From Punica granatum (Eukaryota; Streptophyta; Magnoliopsida; Myrtales; Lythraceae), in contig NC_045128.1 in NCBI RefSeq assembly GCF_007655135.1, positions 17,996,230 to 18,060,229 on the forward strand: a stretch of 64,000 bases of DNA, read 5' to 3'. This document shows positions 46,618 to 58,640 of the stretch, in pieces. The translations under genes were made by a program, and so were the position numbers. The notes beneath the pieces are model-generated. The model was not told the origin of the DNA. It ran no database searches and saw only the letters and a program-made list of their open reading frames with translations. Positions within the stretch are counted from its first letter, which is position 1. Each line of letters begins with the position of its first letter.

Positions 46618-46622
46618 AGTGT
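46618..46622 (+). repeat. Left target-site duplication AGTGT of element A
   Basis: It matches 63742-63746 exactly, and removing element A and one copy restores the B LTR. Confidence 0.96.
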
Positions 46623-47932
46623 TGTCAGCACCCCATTTTGGCCCACCGGCCTCCCACGGGAGGACTTCCGACCAAGGCCCGGGTTACTATTCATCACCCG
46701 GCAATCGGAGGCAAATAGGCGAGCACGGAGTCATAAACCACAGAAGAAGAGCTGGGTCCATTAGAAAAGCTGAAGAGAGCAGTCGGAAGAATTTACAGAC
46801 AAAGAACCCCGAAAACAACGGAGCTGACACTGTGGCACTATTCATCATCGAGTCACCGAAGCACCGAAAGGTGCCCAATATGGGGCTTCAAAAATCCCCC
46901 TCAGTGCCAAAGTGACCAATGACGCGTCCGGGCGCATTTTCGGGACATCCTGCTTAAGCCGGGACACCCCGATCCCCCACGGACGCCTTTTCTGACATAG
47001 CTCCCGGGGTTCATTCCACCGACAAGTAAACGGCCCTTCAAAACGGGCCTACAGGCACCCAGGAACCATCAGGGCCGGGGAACAAGCTTCAGATGACCTT
47101 CCGGAACTCGACTCGGTTTCCCGATGGACGTTTCAGTGGTCATGAACGTCTCCCGGCGAGCCTTCGGGGCACGTCCACGTAGAGCACAGATCACAACGAG
47201 CCCCGAGCACCTCAAGACATTCAGAGCACACTGAGAAAACCCCGGTCGAAGTCCCTAGGTCTTCCCGGGCCAATGGTCCCCGATCGAGGATGACGAGCCA
47301 ACAATCCCTCACGGGGCAAAAGGATCGTCAAAACAAATACAAGAATGCACAGAGATCAATCGGAGGTCGAAGGGCATTAAATTCCACTCCGAACGTCCGA
47401 ACGAGGCAAAATCGATTCTCGAGGCGTCGAGTCGCCCGGACGTTCGTCCACGCGACGTATGGCGATATCGGGCTCGTTCAAATCCTCGTAGTTCAAGCAT
47501 TCCAAATCTTCAAATTAATTGGACATCGGAAGTCGGATGCGCGTTCAATCAAGTTTCAAGCGTTTCCCGGCTTTTCCCTCAACCGAATGGGACCCACAGC
47601 CTAGCCAAGCCAAGCCATCAAGCCGCGGCTCAACCCCAAGCCACGGCTCAACCCTCGGCTCGAATTGACAGCCCCGAGCCGCGGCTCAAGCCCCCATGGC
47701 CGGCGGCTCCAAGCCCTCCCCTCCACAAATTCAAATTTTGGCTCTTACACCCATCACTTCCTCTCACATCTATCAACTCCCATCACCCATCCATCACACC
47801 CATCACCCCTCTTGCTTCCCCTACACTCTACAAGACACAAACCCCTCCCTAATCTTCCCTCCATTTTCGGCAGCCCATACTTAGGCCTCCTAAGCACACT
47901 TCACTTTCCCTAATTGCTTCATTAAGCCTCCC

Positions 47933-47940
47933 TTTATAAG
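47933..47940 (+). promoter_or_regulatory. Candidate TATA box of the A 5' LTR
   Basis: TTTATAAG with CTCTCTCTC about 45 bases later. It would drive the genomic transcript of this intact element. Confidence 0.55.
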
Positions 47941-50441
47941 CCTTTGCATCATTATCTTTAATCACTTCTTGAACTTCACTCTCTCTCAAGCCAATCTCTC
48001 TCAAGAACTCTCTCAAACCTCAGCCCATCCCCTCATTTCCGTCCCCCCTTGCCAAGGCCGAAACCGGCCAAAACCGCCGGAAAACCATCCGGTATTCCGG
48101 TAACCACCCGACCCGACTTAACCCAAAAATTCTCAAACTTCATAGCCTACATATTTCCTACCCCCTAAGTCCATTTCCGGACTTGGATTTTCGATTTAAG
48201 GTCCCCAAGACCCCGTTCCGGCCGAAATTGCAATCGGGTCCCGAGATCCCCACCGCGCGCACCGAACACTAACGGCGTGCCGTTTCATCCCACGACCTCG
48301 GAGAGTCGTGCCATCACATTTAAAGGGTTCCTCACAACCCTCACCCTCTCTCGTGAAGAGGTGGTCACGATCCGAGGGCCGACCAACCGTGCACGACCTC
48401 CGTTTTGCCCATTTTCGCTAACCAGTTTTCTGTGTTTTCACTGGAACTTCTCTCATCATTTCCGACTTATTCAGGGTTCGGCACGCTCGGAGCTTTCCGT
48501 GCCCACCTAGATCTGCCTCTTAGGAGTCCAACGAGCCCGACCTCGCCCCATTCCGTGGTCGGAGCGAGCGTGCCAAGCCGTTTTCCCGCGGTTGCCGCAG
48601 CCGCGCCTACCCGGGTCGCCTACTGCCCTTCGCCCTAACCGAGTCTTCCGACTCTCAAAGACCACTTCCCCGACTCTTTTCCTCGTGCACGAGGCTAGGT
48701 AACATCCCTCTACAACTTAGAAGAACTAGGATCTCCGATCTTTATGTATGTGAAGTGTTTATATGATTTTAAAAGTCGGTATGCATGCAAGATTTCATTT
48801 TTCTCTTAGATGCGGACTCCCCGTGCATTTCCATGCAACGCATGATGTTAAACTCGTCCACATGACCGTGCCGTGTCCATATAATGTTTAACCTTGCGTG
48901 GCATGACGGGAAAGGACTCGGATCGAGGTCGGAGAAATCCTCCCGACTCGTGTGGGTCACGGAAGCTCACGGCCACCCTCGGAAGAAAGTGGCCGAGAGC
49001 TTCCATGGACCGTACGAGTCCGGGAGGCTTTCCCCTACCTCGAGACGGGTCGGTTCCCGTGTTTTTACTTATTTCGTTATTATTCGAGTCAAGACCGTCC
49101 CATTATTTCCGTTTGAATACCTTGCTTATGCACATTTATGTGATCTCATGTAACCATAGTCGTGTCGGGATAAAGATGACTAGAAAATGTGTTATTATCA
49201 TGATTAATGTGTTGTGTATGCAAGGAATGATCCGAAATGGCGCGGGAGATCGCTCAAAACTCGAGACAAGTCAAGGGTCACTCGGCTTCTTCCTTTGGGA
49301 AGTGGCCGAGAGTCCCCCCGACTCCTTACGAGTTTAAGCCGACCTCCCTAGTCATTTCGAACCACTCCTTGGAATTGGATGTCTTAATGCTCGGACCTTA
49401 TTGTTAGATACGTGGTAGATACGTGATTGACGTGTTGGTTTTGGATAATCACTCACCGAACCCAATGTCCATGATGTCGGGCCATCATCATCGAATAATT
49501 TCACGAACGGGGAAATGGGACGAATCATTCGGTTAATTAAACCGCTTGGATTAAATAATTGGGTTAATCGATCCTCAATTTGTAAAAACGCATCGATGGT
49601 TTACGGAATGGCAAGAATGCCCTTTTTTATCAAAATTCACAATCTCAAAATACCGAGACACGCAACACGAATAGAATTGACGTCTAGTGAGTACTCACGT
49701 GCCTTGACTCGAGTCCGGGCCCAATTTGAGGCGGCCCGAGTCGGGGCACGAGAGTCCTTCTTAGACTCCTTCGCGTGACGCAAATCTCCAATTTATACAC
49801 GAACATCACAATTTTATCATCCAAGGGCATAACCGTCATTCCATGATTCACCGATACCCTAGGCTTTAGGGAGTTGGAAACACCTAGAGCTATGAACGAG
49901 AAAGGACAACCCGTTCGGGTGCGAGTTTCATTCGCGTGGTCCATTTCGTTTGTTTTCGGTGTTTCTTTCTTTCTATCATAGATTCGGTGGGGAGTATTTT
50001 ATTTCAGTTACAAAACACCAAGGACCGGACTAATTGTGCACCCGACTTATTCAAATATTAGATAATGGATAGGCGGAATATTAGATTCCAATCTAGAGTC
50101 GAAACACGAGTTTGGTTAATTCGGTGAAACCACAGTGACACTTAACTAAATAAGAGTCATAAGACAAACACACACATGTAATCGGCTTAGAACCTTATCC
50201 TAGCCCGCCCTCTATGTTTGCCTAGGTTAGATGCATTGTTTGCCAATCAACCACGGGTAATAACTGATTAAATCACGTACATTCGGCCTAATACACAATT
50301 CGTTGATATTCACCGACACTTATCAGTTGTTGTCAGTTGCTTTCTGTATCATGTCAGTTATGTCAGTTTTCTTCCATTTTATTCTTGCTTTTTGATGATT
50401 TATTGCGGTTCGGGCCTGAACTCATAGGTTACGTGTTGCAC

Positions 50442-50485
50442 GGGGTCCAACGCCCCAAATCACCGAACACGAGGTCCAACGCCTC
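50442..50485 (+). other. Paired TCCAACG-loop hairpins (A 5' LTR)
   Basis: GGGG/CCCC (50442-50456) and GAGG/CCTC (50471-50485) around TCCAACG. Confidence 0.55.
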
Positions 50486-51195
50486 TTAATTCATCGAGCG
50501 CGTGCAACCCGAGTGCGGAATGGGATCTAGCCTCGAGTCACCATCACACTCCAAATATGGCCTATGTGGAAGGCAATTTGGATTGGACGCGTGAAACGTG
50601 TTTAGATATCACCCGGGAGCTCGATCGGTCCAACGATTACAGTGGAAACAAACCGGTTCTCCTGCAAATCGTCGGTTCGATTGGACCCGACCCCCGGCTC
50701 CTTGAGCCCGCGTTGCCCTAATCTGTTTATCGGTTATTCAAACTACACAGTGAGCCGGAGCGGAATATTGGCCCAATGCAAACCGATCGGGATCCATTTA
50801 CTTATTCATTTACACTTTGTAATTATTCGAGAGAACATTGTGAGGATTTTATTTGTATGTTCATTCATTCATTTGTAAGGATCCCCGATTGGCAAGCGAG
50901 AGGTCCGAGTATCGAATTGGTTAAGTTGGTCTATCATCACCGAAGGATGAGTAAGCTTGAATAATCGTGATATCGGTTCGCGCAGGGAATCGACCGTATT
51001 GGTCCGATGAACTGTAACGACAAGATAGTGAACCGATCCCTCGAACACACAGGCCTACTCATCTTTCGGGTTCTTGGCCCAACTCAATCAACTTATCGAA
51101 TTTACGGTGTCAAAACGGGCGAGTCGAGCGCAACCCTAAATCACGCGGTAAATAAACAAAAATGGCAAACCTAGCAAGCTAGAGTACCGAAAGGG

Positions 51196-51218
51196 CGTGC
51201 GGGATATAGGCCCGCACG
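51196..51218 (+). other. Conserved LTR hairpin (A 5' LTR)
   Basis: CGTGCGGG / CCCGCACG, perfect stem, loop ATATAGG. Confidence 0.6.
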
Positions 51219-51465
51219 TAATAGAACCCCCGAATTCGGAACTTTCGGTTCCGCACGACCATTGCCTTAGCATTTAGGTGTACCCCGTACCCCTAGACCC
51301 GGGTAACTTGCCGGCCCTCGACCTTCGGGTCGTAAAATGGCAAGTGGTGACTCCTTCTCACGTGCGTCCGTCGCGCGTCCCCGGGAAGGTGGACACTCCC
51401 AAGCCGCGTTTGCTTAGGCGCGCGCATGCGTGCCCCGACGAGATGAAATTCGGGTGCGCACAGCT

Positions 51466-51484
51466 TGGCGACTCCACTGGGGAC
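51466..51484 (+). promoter_or_regulatory. Primer-binding site of element A
   Basis: TGGCGACTCCACTGGGGAC, identical to that of element D, so both would use the same tRNA primer. Confidence 0.85.
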
Positions 51485-52080
51485 ATCTAGAGGGTTCGGG
51501 CTCAATCCCGTTTGCTTGCTTGCTTGTTTATTTACTGCTTTCCGTCGTTTACCGCTTATCTACTTACGTACATTTATTTCATGCATGCATTGCATATCAT
51601 GCTAGCTTTAGGCACCTCGTCCGAAATCCCACGGGCGCCAAAGTAGGAAGCTATGTTAGTCAGAGGTTCCGAGTAAGGGAACGGATCGAGTCGGCTATGC
51701 CACCGAACCGGCCCCCAAAGATCCTCGCTCGATTTCAAGGAATTCACACCCTTGAGTTGGGAGCCCCCATCCATAGATAGCACGGTCCCTGTAGCACCAA
51801 ACCATGCATCGTGTTATGCCTCCACGCAAGCCTTCAACCCGACTCCGACAAATAGTCCATCAGGTCGGCCTGCGTGCCACTTTGAGTCTCTTCTATTTCG
51901 AGAGTGATGTACATGTACCTTGTAATTTATATTAAGCCGTGGGCATTTACTCTCTTCGTACACATGCATCATGCGGTTTTCAAAAATTAGGATGTCATTC
52001 ATGTTGACGAGTCCTAAACGGATTTTCCTATCGTCTTGGTAAGGGACGCCTTGCTCGGCCTCCTGCCCGCGCCTCGACAA
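51485..52080 (+). other. Leader of element A
   Basis: It aligns in patches with the D leader, including the stretch CGGATCGAGTCGGCTATGCC (about 51680) and the GTAAGG site that in D precedes the ORF1 ATG (here near 52037, followed by GGACGCC and no ATG). ORF1 itself is absent. Confidence 0.6.
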
Positions 52081-54040
52081 AGTCCACCATCACACGAGGA
52101 CCTCACCGACTCGCCACAGAACGCGAATGGGGTATATTCCGGGACAACATGATCGACCTCATCAACACTAGGTTCGATCACCGAGAGGTCGCTGAGAGAT
52201 AAAGAACTCGCCGGCCAACCACCTTAAAGGGAGCTCCCCCAAACCCGTGCCAAGATGCAAAGATGCGGTCAGGAGCTTGCTTGAGCGAACGCCGCCCTGG
52301 AGAGATCTAGGAAAGGGCCTCATGAAGACCCACACATGCACTCTAGGATAGATATCTCCGCAAGGCCCTCGCCTAGACCCGGTGCTTTCCAAGGCGGCGC
52401 TCGCTCAAACCCCGAGTATGGTGGCAAATCAGCTTAAGGCTCTATTTTACAAAATTTGCATTGTACTTTGAACCTTTCGAGTCAATGTGAACGACAACAT
52501 TAGCTTTTGGAAACTCACGCATTGCACGCATCCTATTTATTTACTGTTTTACACGAGAATTAACACTACCACACGGTAGACAAAGTTGTGACCGCCTTTG
52601 CAGGTGGATCTCTCGTGGGCCTCACCCTTCCTCCACGGCGAGACGATCAGTAGCTCAAGGGCCAACCATCCAAGCAACACTAACTCCCCATTAATCCCGC
52701 GCAATCGATTACGTCATTGCATGGTTGAGCACACGTCCCTCGATGCTACAAGTGCTTCCATCAGCACAACAGTGTGCCCTTTCCGCGTCGTGCGAGCACA
52801 CCCCTACCTTGCCCATGCATGCATCCTCGACACACCTTGTGCATGTCTCTCAGTGTGCTTGCATGACGCCTACCAGGCTAGTTCGCTCCCCTACGCTGTT
52901 GCATTCAAATTACGAATAGTTCTTGTTCCTTCATTGCCTTTCCTCTTCCCATTGCAGGAAATAACCGACAAGAAGGCAACTTGGACCTTGAACGACCACA
53001 ATTAGGACAATGAACACTTCCCGTCCAGCACCTTGGAACTTCGACATCGAATCCCAACCCTCCCTCCGCAAAAGATCACAGGCAATAGCTCCGACAAACA
53101 GAGCATGGCCCTGCCCACCTGCTACGAAAGTCACTAGCACGGTCACATCTCCGACCGGATAATGATCCCTACCCACCCTCCGCTGTGGCCATCAACCAGC
53201 CGCCGGGGCAACACGCATTCTTCCTTAAACTCTCTTCTATATATGCATTCATAAATGGGTTCCCGACGTGAACAAACCCTTCTAGTGGCACTAGGACAGT
53301 CCCGAAGACGCCCTATTGATTCTGTCGGATCTGTTCAACTCGCCAGTCCTCTTGGGACCCGGCTCCTCGAGTCTTTCTTAAGACGGCTGCGAATGCCAAC
53401 CCGCAATTGGGGAAAGTACGCCTATACGGCTCACAATCACAGTCTGACCACCCCAGGGTGGTGATGATTAGACTCCCGGAATTGAGTGTCCCCCACGCGC
53501 GGCACCCACGGGTCGCGCGCTGGATGAGGGAACCTCCCATGGGTCCACCTTACATTTCTTACCACACATTTCACCGCATAATCGCCTAATACATCACTTC
53601 CTTTGTTGTATATCACAGGGGCACGCCGGTCACAAGCAAAGAGCGATGCGCGGGTTCACACCTCCTCGATAACTCTATCGGGCCCTTCACCCTTTTACTT
53701 CGATTGGGGAAGAGTCTGACCATGAGGTACCCCCCTACGGAGCCGAAGACGTGGACAATCGAACGAATCACTCGACATCGATGCGACCGTCTTCCTTGAA
53801 CATCCGACAACTTTAACAGCGTGCACCATCCAAGAGGCACGCACTGTAGCGAACAGCAAGAAACGATCGGGGACATCGCACTAGGAGCCTGCCGCAGGCC
53901 AACTTAACAAATGAAAACCGGGGCATCCCCGTTTGGACATTCGTACAGGGGAAACATCAGTTGTTTATTCACATAGCAACCGCACATTTTCTTAGACAAT
54001 AGGGGAAGTCCACTTGTAATACTTGCAAGGACAAAAGACG
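52081..54040 (+). other. Interior of element A, non-coding
   Basis: No gag or pol similarity and only short ORFs. About 52430-52520 matches the ORF1-gag spacer of autonomous elements. About 52590-53060 matches element B (reverse strand). The segment 53281-53490 is one arm of an inverted pair whose other arm is about 55080-55240. In 53600-54040 nothing is recognised. Confidence 0.5.
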
Positions 54041-54488
54041 CGAAGTTCAGCTTTGGAGTGCACAAGCATCAGACTTCTGAGAAAACCAGCCCTCACAAAA
54101 TTGGGCTAGGACAACAAAGTACATCAAGTCTCCATGGGGCGAAGCAAACAAAAGCAGCCTCGATGATGCAAAGTCGAGGAGTTTCAAACAAATACAAGGG
54201 GCACAATACAGACCCCAGCTGCAAAAAAAACAGAGCGAAAAGAAGCGGGATAAACCCGCCAATGAAGAGAGAGAGAAAAGAAGCGGGAAAAACCCGCCAA
54301 CAAAAAATGGGGCAATGCCGAGGTTCACCAAAAGCACCGGCACCCCCAATCCAAAAGAAATCAACAAACCCCAACAAAAAGGGGGGCAGCAGTCGCAACT
54401 CCTTGACGAAGACAAAATATCTCACACTCGGAGGTCGAATTTTTCGAACCCTTCACCCTTGCAAACTCGAGAGACAAAAGAATCGAGC
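54041..54488 (+). other. Interior of element A with two GCGGG/CCCGC hairpins
   Basis: GCGGG-ATAAA-CCCGC (54245-54259) and GCGGG-AAAAA-CCCGC (54283-54297) correspond to the pair at 41400-41452 of element B. The reverse strand has ORF-like stretches similar to B; not called as genes. Confidence 0.5.
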
Positions 54489-54652
54489 CCGCTAGGTCGA
54501 AAACCCCCCTTTGGGGGCGGCCTAGGCAAAAATTAGGGCAAAAGAGAGGCACGACTGAAAATCCCAAGGCGGGCGGTCGTGGCAAAAGGAGAGTTCATCC
54601 CCTTTAGGTTGAGAGGTACGGCCCCGAGGTGGGTGACCGTAGCAAAAGGAGA
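54489..54652 (+). other. Three stem-loop modules with GCAAAAG tails (element A)
   Basis: HP1: CTAGG 54492-54496 with CCTAG 54521-54525, inner CCCCC-CTTT-GGGGG type. HP2: CACGAC 54550-54555 with GTCGTG 54576-54581, inner CCC/GGG. HP4: TACGG 54617-54621 with CCGTA 54637-54641. The modules are in the same order as in elements C and E, with module 3 missing. Confidence 0.65.
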
Positions 54653-55504
54653 GCAAAACGAGAGATAAACAAAACAGTCACCCTAGGCTCTCGCACACTG
54701 CGCGAGCTAGGGATCCCCAAGGGAAATGGCCAGGTTATCCACTCCAAAGCGATCCCCGATCGGCTTTTCAACACAATCCAACTTTCCAAGGCAGATTCTT
54801 TCCCAGGCATACTGGACAACCGAGCACGTCATCCGAGGAGTTTGGCACAGCCCATATCGCGGAAAGACGAGAAGGGGGGTACATTTCGCTGCAGGCGTGA
54901 ACCCGTGTATCCTTTTAGCTTGGGGCAACGTGCTCTCTAAGCTCTCTCTTTTCTCCTTATCATTTACATAACTCCAAACTGGATCACAGTCACCCTTCAA
55001 TCGACTACCACAAAGCCAAAATCCCAGACAGTCCTTTCCGGGAGCCTAGTCAGAACACTTTGGGAAGACTAGACTGAGGTCTGGTCAAATTTGCGCAGAA
55101 CTCCCCATACGGGTCACAAACGCAGCCGCCTTGCGCTACCCTGACGAGAAGGGTCCTAAGCCGACAAGCGCGTCGAACAATCGACGAAGTCGTTAGGGCG
55201 TCACTGAGGACGTCTTAATATACCCACGCATGGTCAAGAAAGTCCCTGAAGGCCTCGCCTCGAGGCCTTTGAAAGCGGAATCCAGTCGTATTTACCGAAG
55301 CAAAGTTCTTTACGGGTCACCTAGGGAACCCAAAACTGAAGCGTCGTGTGTCACAATGACATCATCTTCATAAGCATTGGTACACCAATACATCGTTAAT
55401 GACTCACTACGACTTGCTAATGATGTTAGGGTCACAGGTGCCGAGCAGCTAAAACCACGGCAGACGTTGATTCCCGGTCTCACGAGATTCGTAGGTGCTC
55501 ACTA
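54653..55504 (+). other. Interior of element A before the arrays
   Basis: 54670-55010 matches element B 40650-41010 on the opposite strand. 55080-55240 is the second arm of the inverted pair. No coding evidence. Confidence 0.45.
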
Positions 55505-56460
55505 TTCTGCAGGGCCAAGTCCCGACTTCACTTTTTTTTGCAGGGCCAAGTCCCGACTTCACTTTTCTGCAGGGCCAAGTCCCGTCCTTACTTTTTTGCA
55601 GGGCCAAGTCCCATCCTTACTTTTATGCAGGGCCGAGTCCCGCCTTTATTCTTATGCAGGGCCAAGTCCCATCTTTACTTTTATGTAGGGCCAAGTCCCG
55701 TTTTTACTCTCATGCAGGGCCAAGTCCCGTCATTACTTTTCTACAGGGCCAAGTCCCATCCTTACTTTTCTGCAGGGCCAAGTCCCATCTTTACTTTTAT
55801 GAAGGGCCAAGTCCCGTCATTACTTTTCTGCAGGGCCAAGTCCCGTCTTTATTCTTATGCAGGGCCGAGTCCCGTCTTTACTTTTATGCAGGGCCGAGTC
55901 CCGTCTTTACTCTTATGCAGGGCCGAGTCCCATCTGCAGGGCCAAGACCCACCACCACTCTCATGCAGGGCCAAGTCCCGTCTTTATTCTTATGCAGGGC
56001 CGAGTCCCGTCTTTACTCTTATGCAGGGCCGAGTCCCGTCTTTACTCTTATGCAGGGCCGAGTCCCATCTGCAGGGCCAAGACCCACCACCACTCTCATG
56101 CAGGGCCAAGTCCCGTCATTACTTTTCTGCAGGGCCAAGTCCCATCTTTACTTTTATGCAGGGCCGAGTCCCGTCTTTACTCTTATGCAGGGCCGAGTCC
56201 CATCTGCAGGGCCAAGACCCACCACCACTCTCATGCAGGGCCAAGTCCCGTCATCACTTTTCTGCAGGGCCGAGTCCCGTCTTCACTTTTATGCAGGGCC
56301 AAGTCCCATCATTACTCTTCTGCAGGGCCGAGCCCCATCTTTACTTTTATGTAGGGCCGAGTCCCGTCTTCACTTTCATGCAGGGCCAAATCCCATCATT
56401 ACTTTTCTGCAGGGCCGAGTCCCGTCTTCACCCTCTGCAGGACCGAGTCCTGTCTGTACT
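55505..56460 (+). repeat. 29-bp tandem array of element A, about 34 copies
   Basis: The unit is GCAGGGCCAAGTCCCGTC then TTTACTTTTAT, with A/G variation in CCAAG or CCGAG. GGG and CCC six bases apart form a small stem. A higher-order block containing CATCTGCAGGGCCAAGACCC occurs three times (about 55931, 56068, 56203), showing block duplication inside the array. Three overlapping plus-strand ORFs of up to 335 codons are artefacts. Confidence 0.93.
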
Positions 56461-56462
56461 TT

Positions 56463-56499
56463 GCTGCATGGACCCATAAACCCGTGTCTCTACTTTTCG
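56463..56499 (+). repeat. Single copy of the element C 36-bp unit in element A
   Basis: GCATGGACCCATAAACCCGT, then GTCTCTACTTTTC, matches the array unit of 6876-7290. It lies between the two arrays of A. Confidence 0.75.
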
Positions 56500-56510
56500 T
56501 AAACATACAA

Positions 56511-58640
56511 CTTACTGCTTTTCGGACTTCGTGTCCACGGACTTCGCGTCCATTTTACTGCTTTTCTCGGGCTTCGGCCTAGTGAATTTACTGCTTTCCG
56601 GACTTCACGTCCACGGACTTCGCGTCCATTTTACTGCTTTTCTCGGGCTTCGGCCTAGTGATTTTACCGCTTTCCGGACTTCGCGTCCACGGACTTCGCG
56701 TCCATTTTACTGCTTTCCTCGGGCTTCGGCCTTGTGAATTTACTGCTTTCCGGACTTCGCGTCCATTTTACTGCTTTTCTCGGGCTTCGGCCTAGTGATT
56801 TTACCGCTTTCCGGACTTCGCGTCCACGGACTTCGCGTCCATTTTACTGCTTTCCTCGGGCTTCGGCCTAGTGAATTTACTGCTTTCCGGACTTCGCGTC
56901 CACGGACTTCGCGTCCATTTTACTGCTTTCCTCGGGTTTCGGCCTAGTGATTTTACCGCTTTCCGGACTTCGCGTCCACGGACTTCGCGTCCATTTTACT
57001 GCTTTCCTCGGGCTTCGGCCTAGTGAATTTACTGCTTTCCGGACTTCGCGTCCACGGACTTCGCGTCCATTTTACTGCTTTTCTCGGGCTTCGGCCTAGT
57101 GATTTTACCGCTTTCCGGACTTCGCGTCCACGGACTTCGCGTCCATTTTACTGCTTTCCTCGGGCTTCGGCCTAGTGAATTTACTGCTTTCCGGACTCCG
57201 CGTCCACGGACTTCGCGTCCATTTTACTGCTTTTCTCGGGCTTCGGCCTAGTGAATTTACTGCTTTCCGGACTTCGCGTCCACGGACTTCGCGTCCATTT
57301 TACTGCTTTCCTCGGGCTTCGACCTAGTGAATTTACTGCTTTCCGGACTTCGCGTCCACGGACTTCGCGTCCATTTTACTGCTTTTCTCGGGCTTCGGCT
57401 AGTGATTTTACGCTTTCCGGACTTCGCGTCCACGGACTTCGCGTCCATTTTACTGCTTTCCTCGGGCTTCGGCCTAGTGAATTTACTGCTTTCCGGACTT
57501 CGCGTCCACGGACTTCGCGTCCATTTTACTGCTTTCCTCGGGCTTCGGCCTAGTGAATTTACTGCTTTCCGGACTTCGCGTCCACGGACTTCGCGTCCAT
57601 TTTACTGCTTTCTCGGGCTTCGGCCTAGTGAATTTACTGCTTTCCGGACTTCGCGTCCACGGACTTCGCGTCCATTTTACTGCTTTTCTCGGGCTTCGGC
57701 CTAGTGAATTTACTGCTTTCCGGACTTCGCGTCCACGGACTTCGCGTCCATTTTACTGCTTTCCTCGGGCTTCGGCCTAGTGAATTTACTGCTTTCCGGA
57801 CTTCGCGTCCACGGACTTCGCGTCCATTTTACTGCTTTTCTCGGGCTTCGGCCTAGTGATTTTACCGCTTTCCGGACTTCGCGTCCACGGACTTCGCGTC
57901 CATTTTACTGCTTTTCTCGGGCTTCGGCCTAGTGAATTTACTGCTTTCCGGACTCCGCGTCCACGGACTTCGCGTCCATTTTACTGCTTTTCTCGGGCTT
58001 CGGCCTAGTGAATTTACTGCTTTCCGGACTTCGCGTCCACGGACTTCGCGTCCATTTTACTGCTTTCCTCGGGCTTCGGCCTAGTGAATTTACTGCTTTC
58101 CGGACTTCGCGTCCACGGACTTCGCGTCCATTTTACTGCTTTTCTCGGGCTTCGGCCTAGTGATTTTACCGCTTTCCGGACTTCGCGTCCATTTTACTGC
58201 TTTTCTCGGGCTTCGGCCTAGTGAATTTACTGCTTTCCGGACTTCGCGTCCATTTTACTGCTTTTCTCGGGCTTCGGCCTAGTGATTTTACCGCTTTCCG
58301 GACTTCGCGTCCATTTTACTGCTTTTCTCGGGCTTCGGCCTAGTGAATTTACTGCTTTCCGGACTTCGCGTCCACGGACTTCGCGTCCATTTTACTGCTT
58401 TTCTCGGGCTTCGGCCTAGTGATTTTACCGCTTTCCGGACTTCGCGTCCACGGACTTCGCGTCCATTTTACTGCTTTCCGGACTTCGCGTCCACGTTTAC
58501 TGCTTTCCTCGGGCTTCGGCCTAGTAACTTTATTGCTTTCCGGACTTCGCGTCCACGGACTTCGCGTCCACCTTTACTGCTTTCCTCGGGCTTCGGCCTA
58601 GTAACTTTATTGCTTTCCGGACTTCGCGTCCACTTTACTG
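56511..58640 (+). repeat. 76-bp tandem array of element A, about 28 copies
   Basis: Each unit has CTCGGGCTTCGGCCTAGTGA, TTTACTGCTTTC and a doubled CGGACTTCGCGTCCA. Two hairpins per unit are visible: GGC-TTCG-GCC (a C(UUCG)G tetraloop in RNA) and GGAC-TTCGC-GTCC. Several units near 58190-58300 and 58470-58640 lack one half, indicating unequal exchange. Confidence 0.94.

Larger units (their letters stand above)
33304..46622 (-). mobile_element. Element B: non-autonomous Tat-type element, minus strand
   Basis: 3' LTR (33304-38611), purine tract, 31-bp array, hairpin domain, a 110-bp array, leader, primer site (44809-44827) and 5' LTR (from 44831). The 5' LTR is interrupted at 46622 by element A and resumes at 63747. 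No gag or pol is found in the 6.2-kb interior, so the element depends on proteins from relatives. It is inserted in the same orientation in the pol of element E. Confidence 0.9.
44831..46622 (-). repeat. 5' LTR of element B, proximal part
   Basis: It is homologous with 33304-35097 and ends where element A is inserted. The LTR continues at 63747. The base order TTTATCAGTGT, then GAAGTGGG after the insertion, matches the uninterrupted LTR at about 35089-35104. Confidence 0.93.
46623..51462 (+). repeat. 5' LTR of element A (family 1)
   Basis: It runs TGTCAGCACCCC to GTGCGCACA. Differences from the 3' LTR that I noticed lie near 46840, 47162, 48246, 48249, 48506, 49329, 50530, 50889 and 51349. 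ORFs inside it are shared with the 3' LTR only because of the identity. Confidence 0.96.

Noticed and set aside
47290..47604. 104-codon ORF found identically at 59569-59883
   Set aside because: Identity comes from the two LTRs of element A; the related D and E LTRs do not keep the frame well, so not supported as a gene.
52081..54040. Hidden captured host gene in element A
   Set aside because: I looked for gene-like frames or known motifs and saw none; similarity to element B marks it as element sequence.
55495..56502. Plus-strand ORFs of up to 335 codons of PSP/LLCRA-type repeats
   Set aside because: They are periodic translations of the 29-bp array (29 is not a multiple of 3, so all frames stay open); no sequence composition of a real protein.
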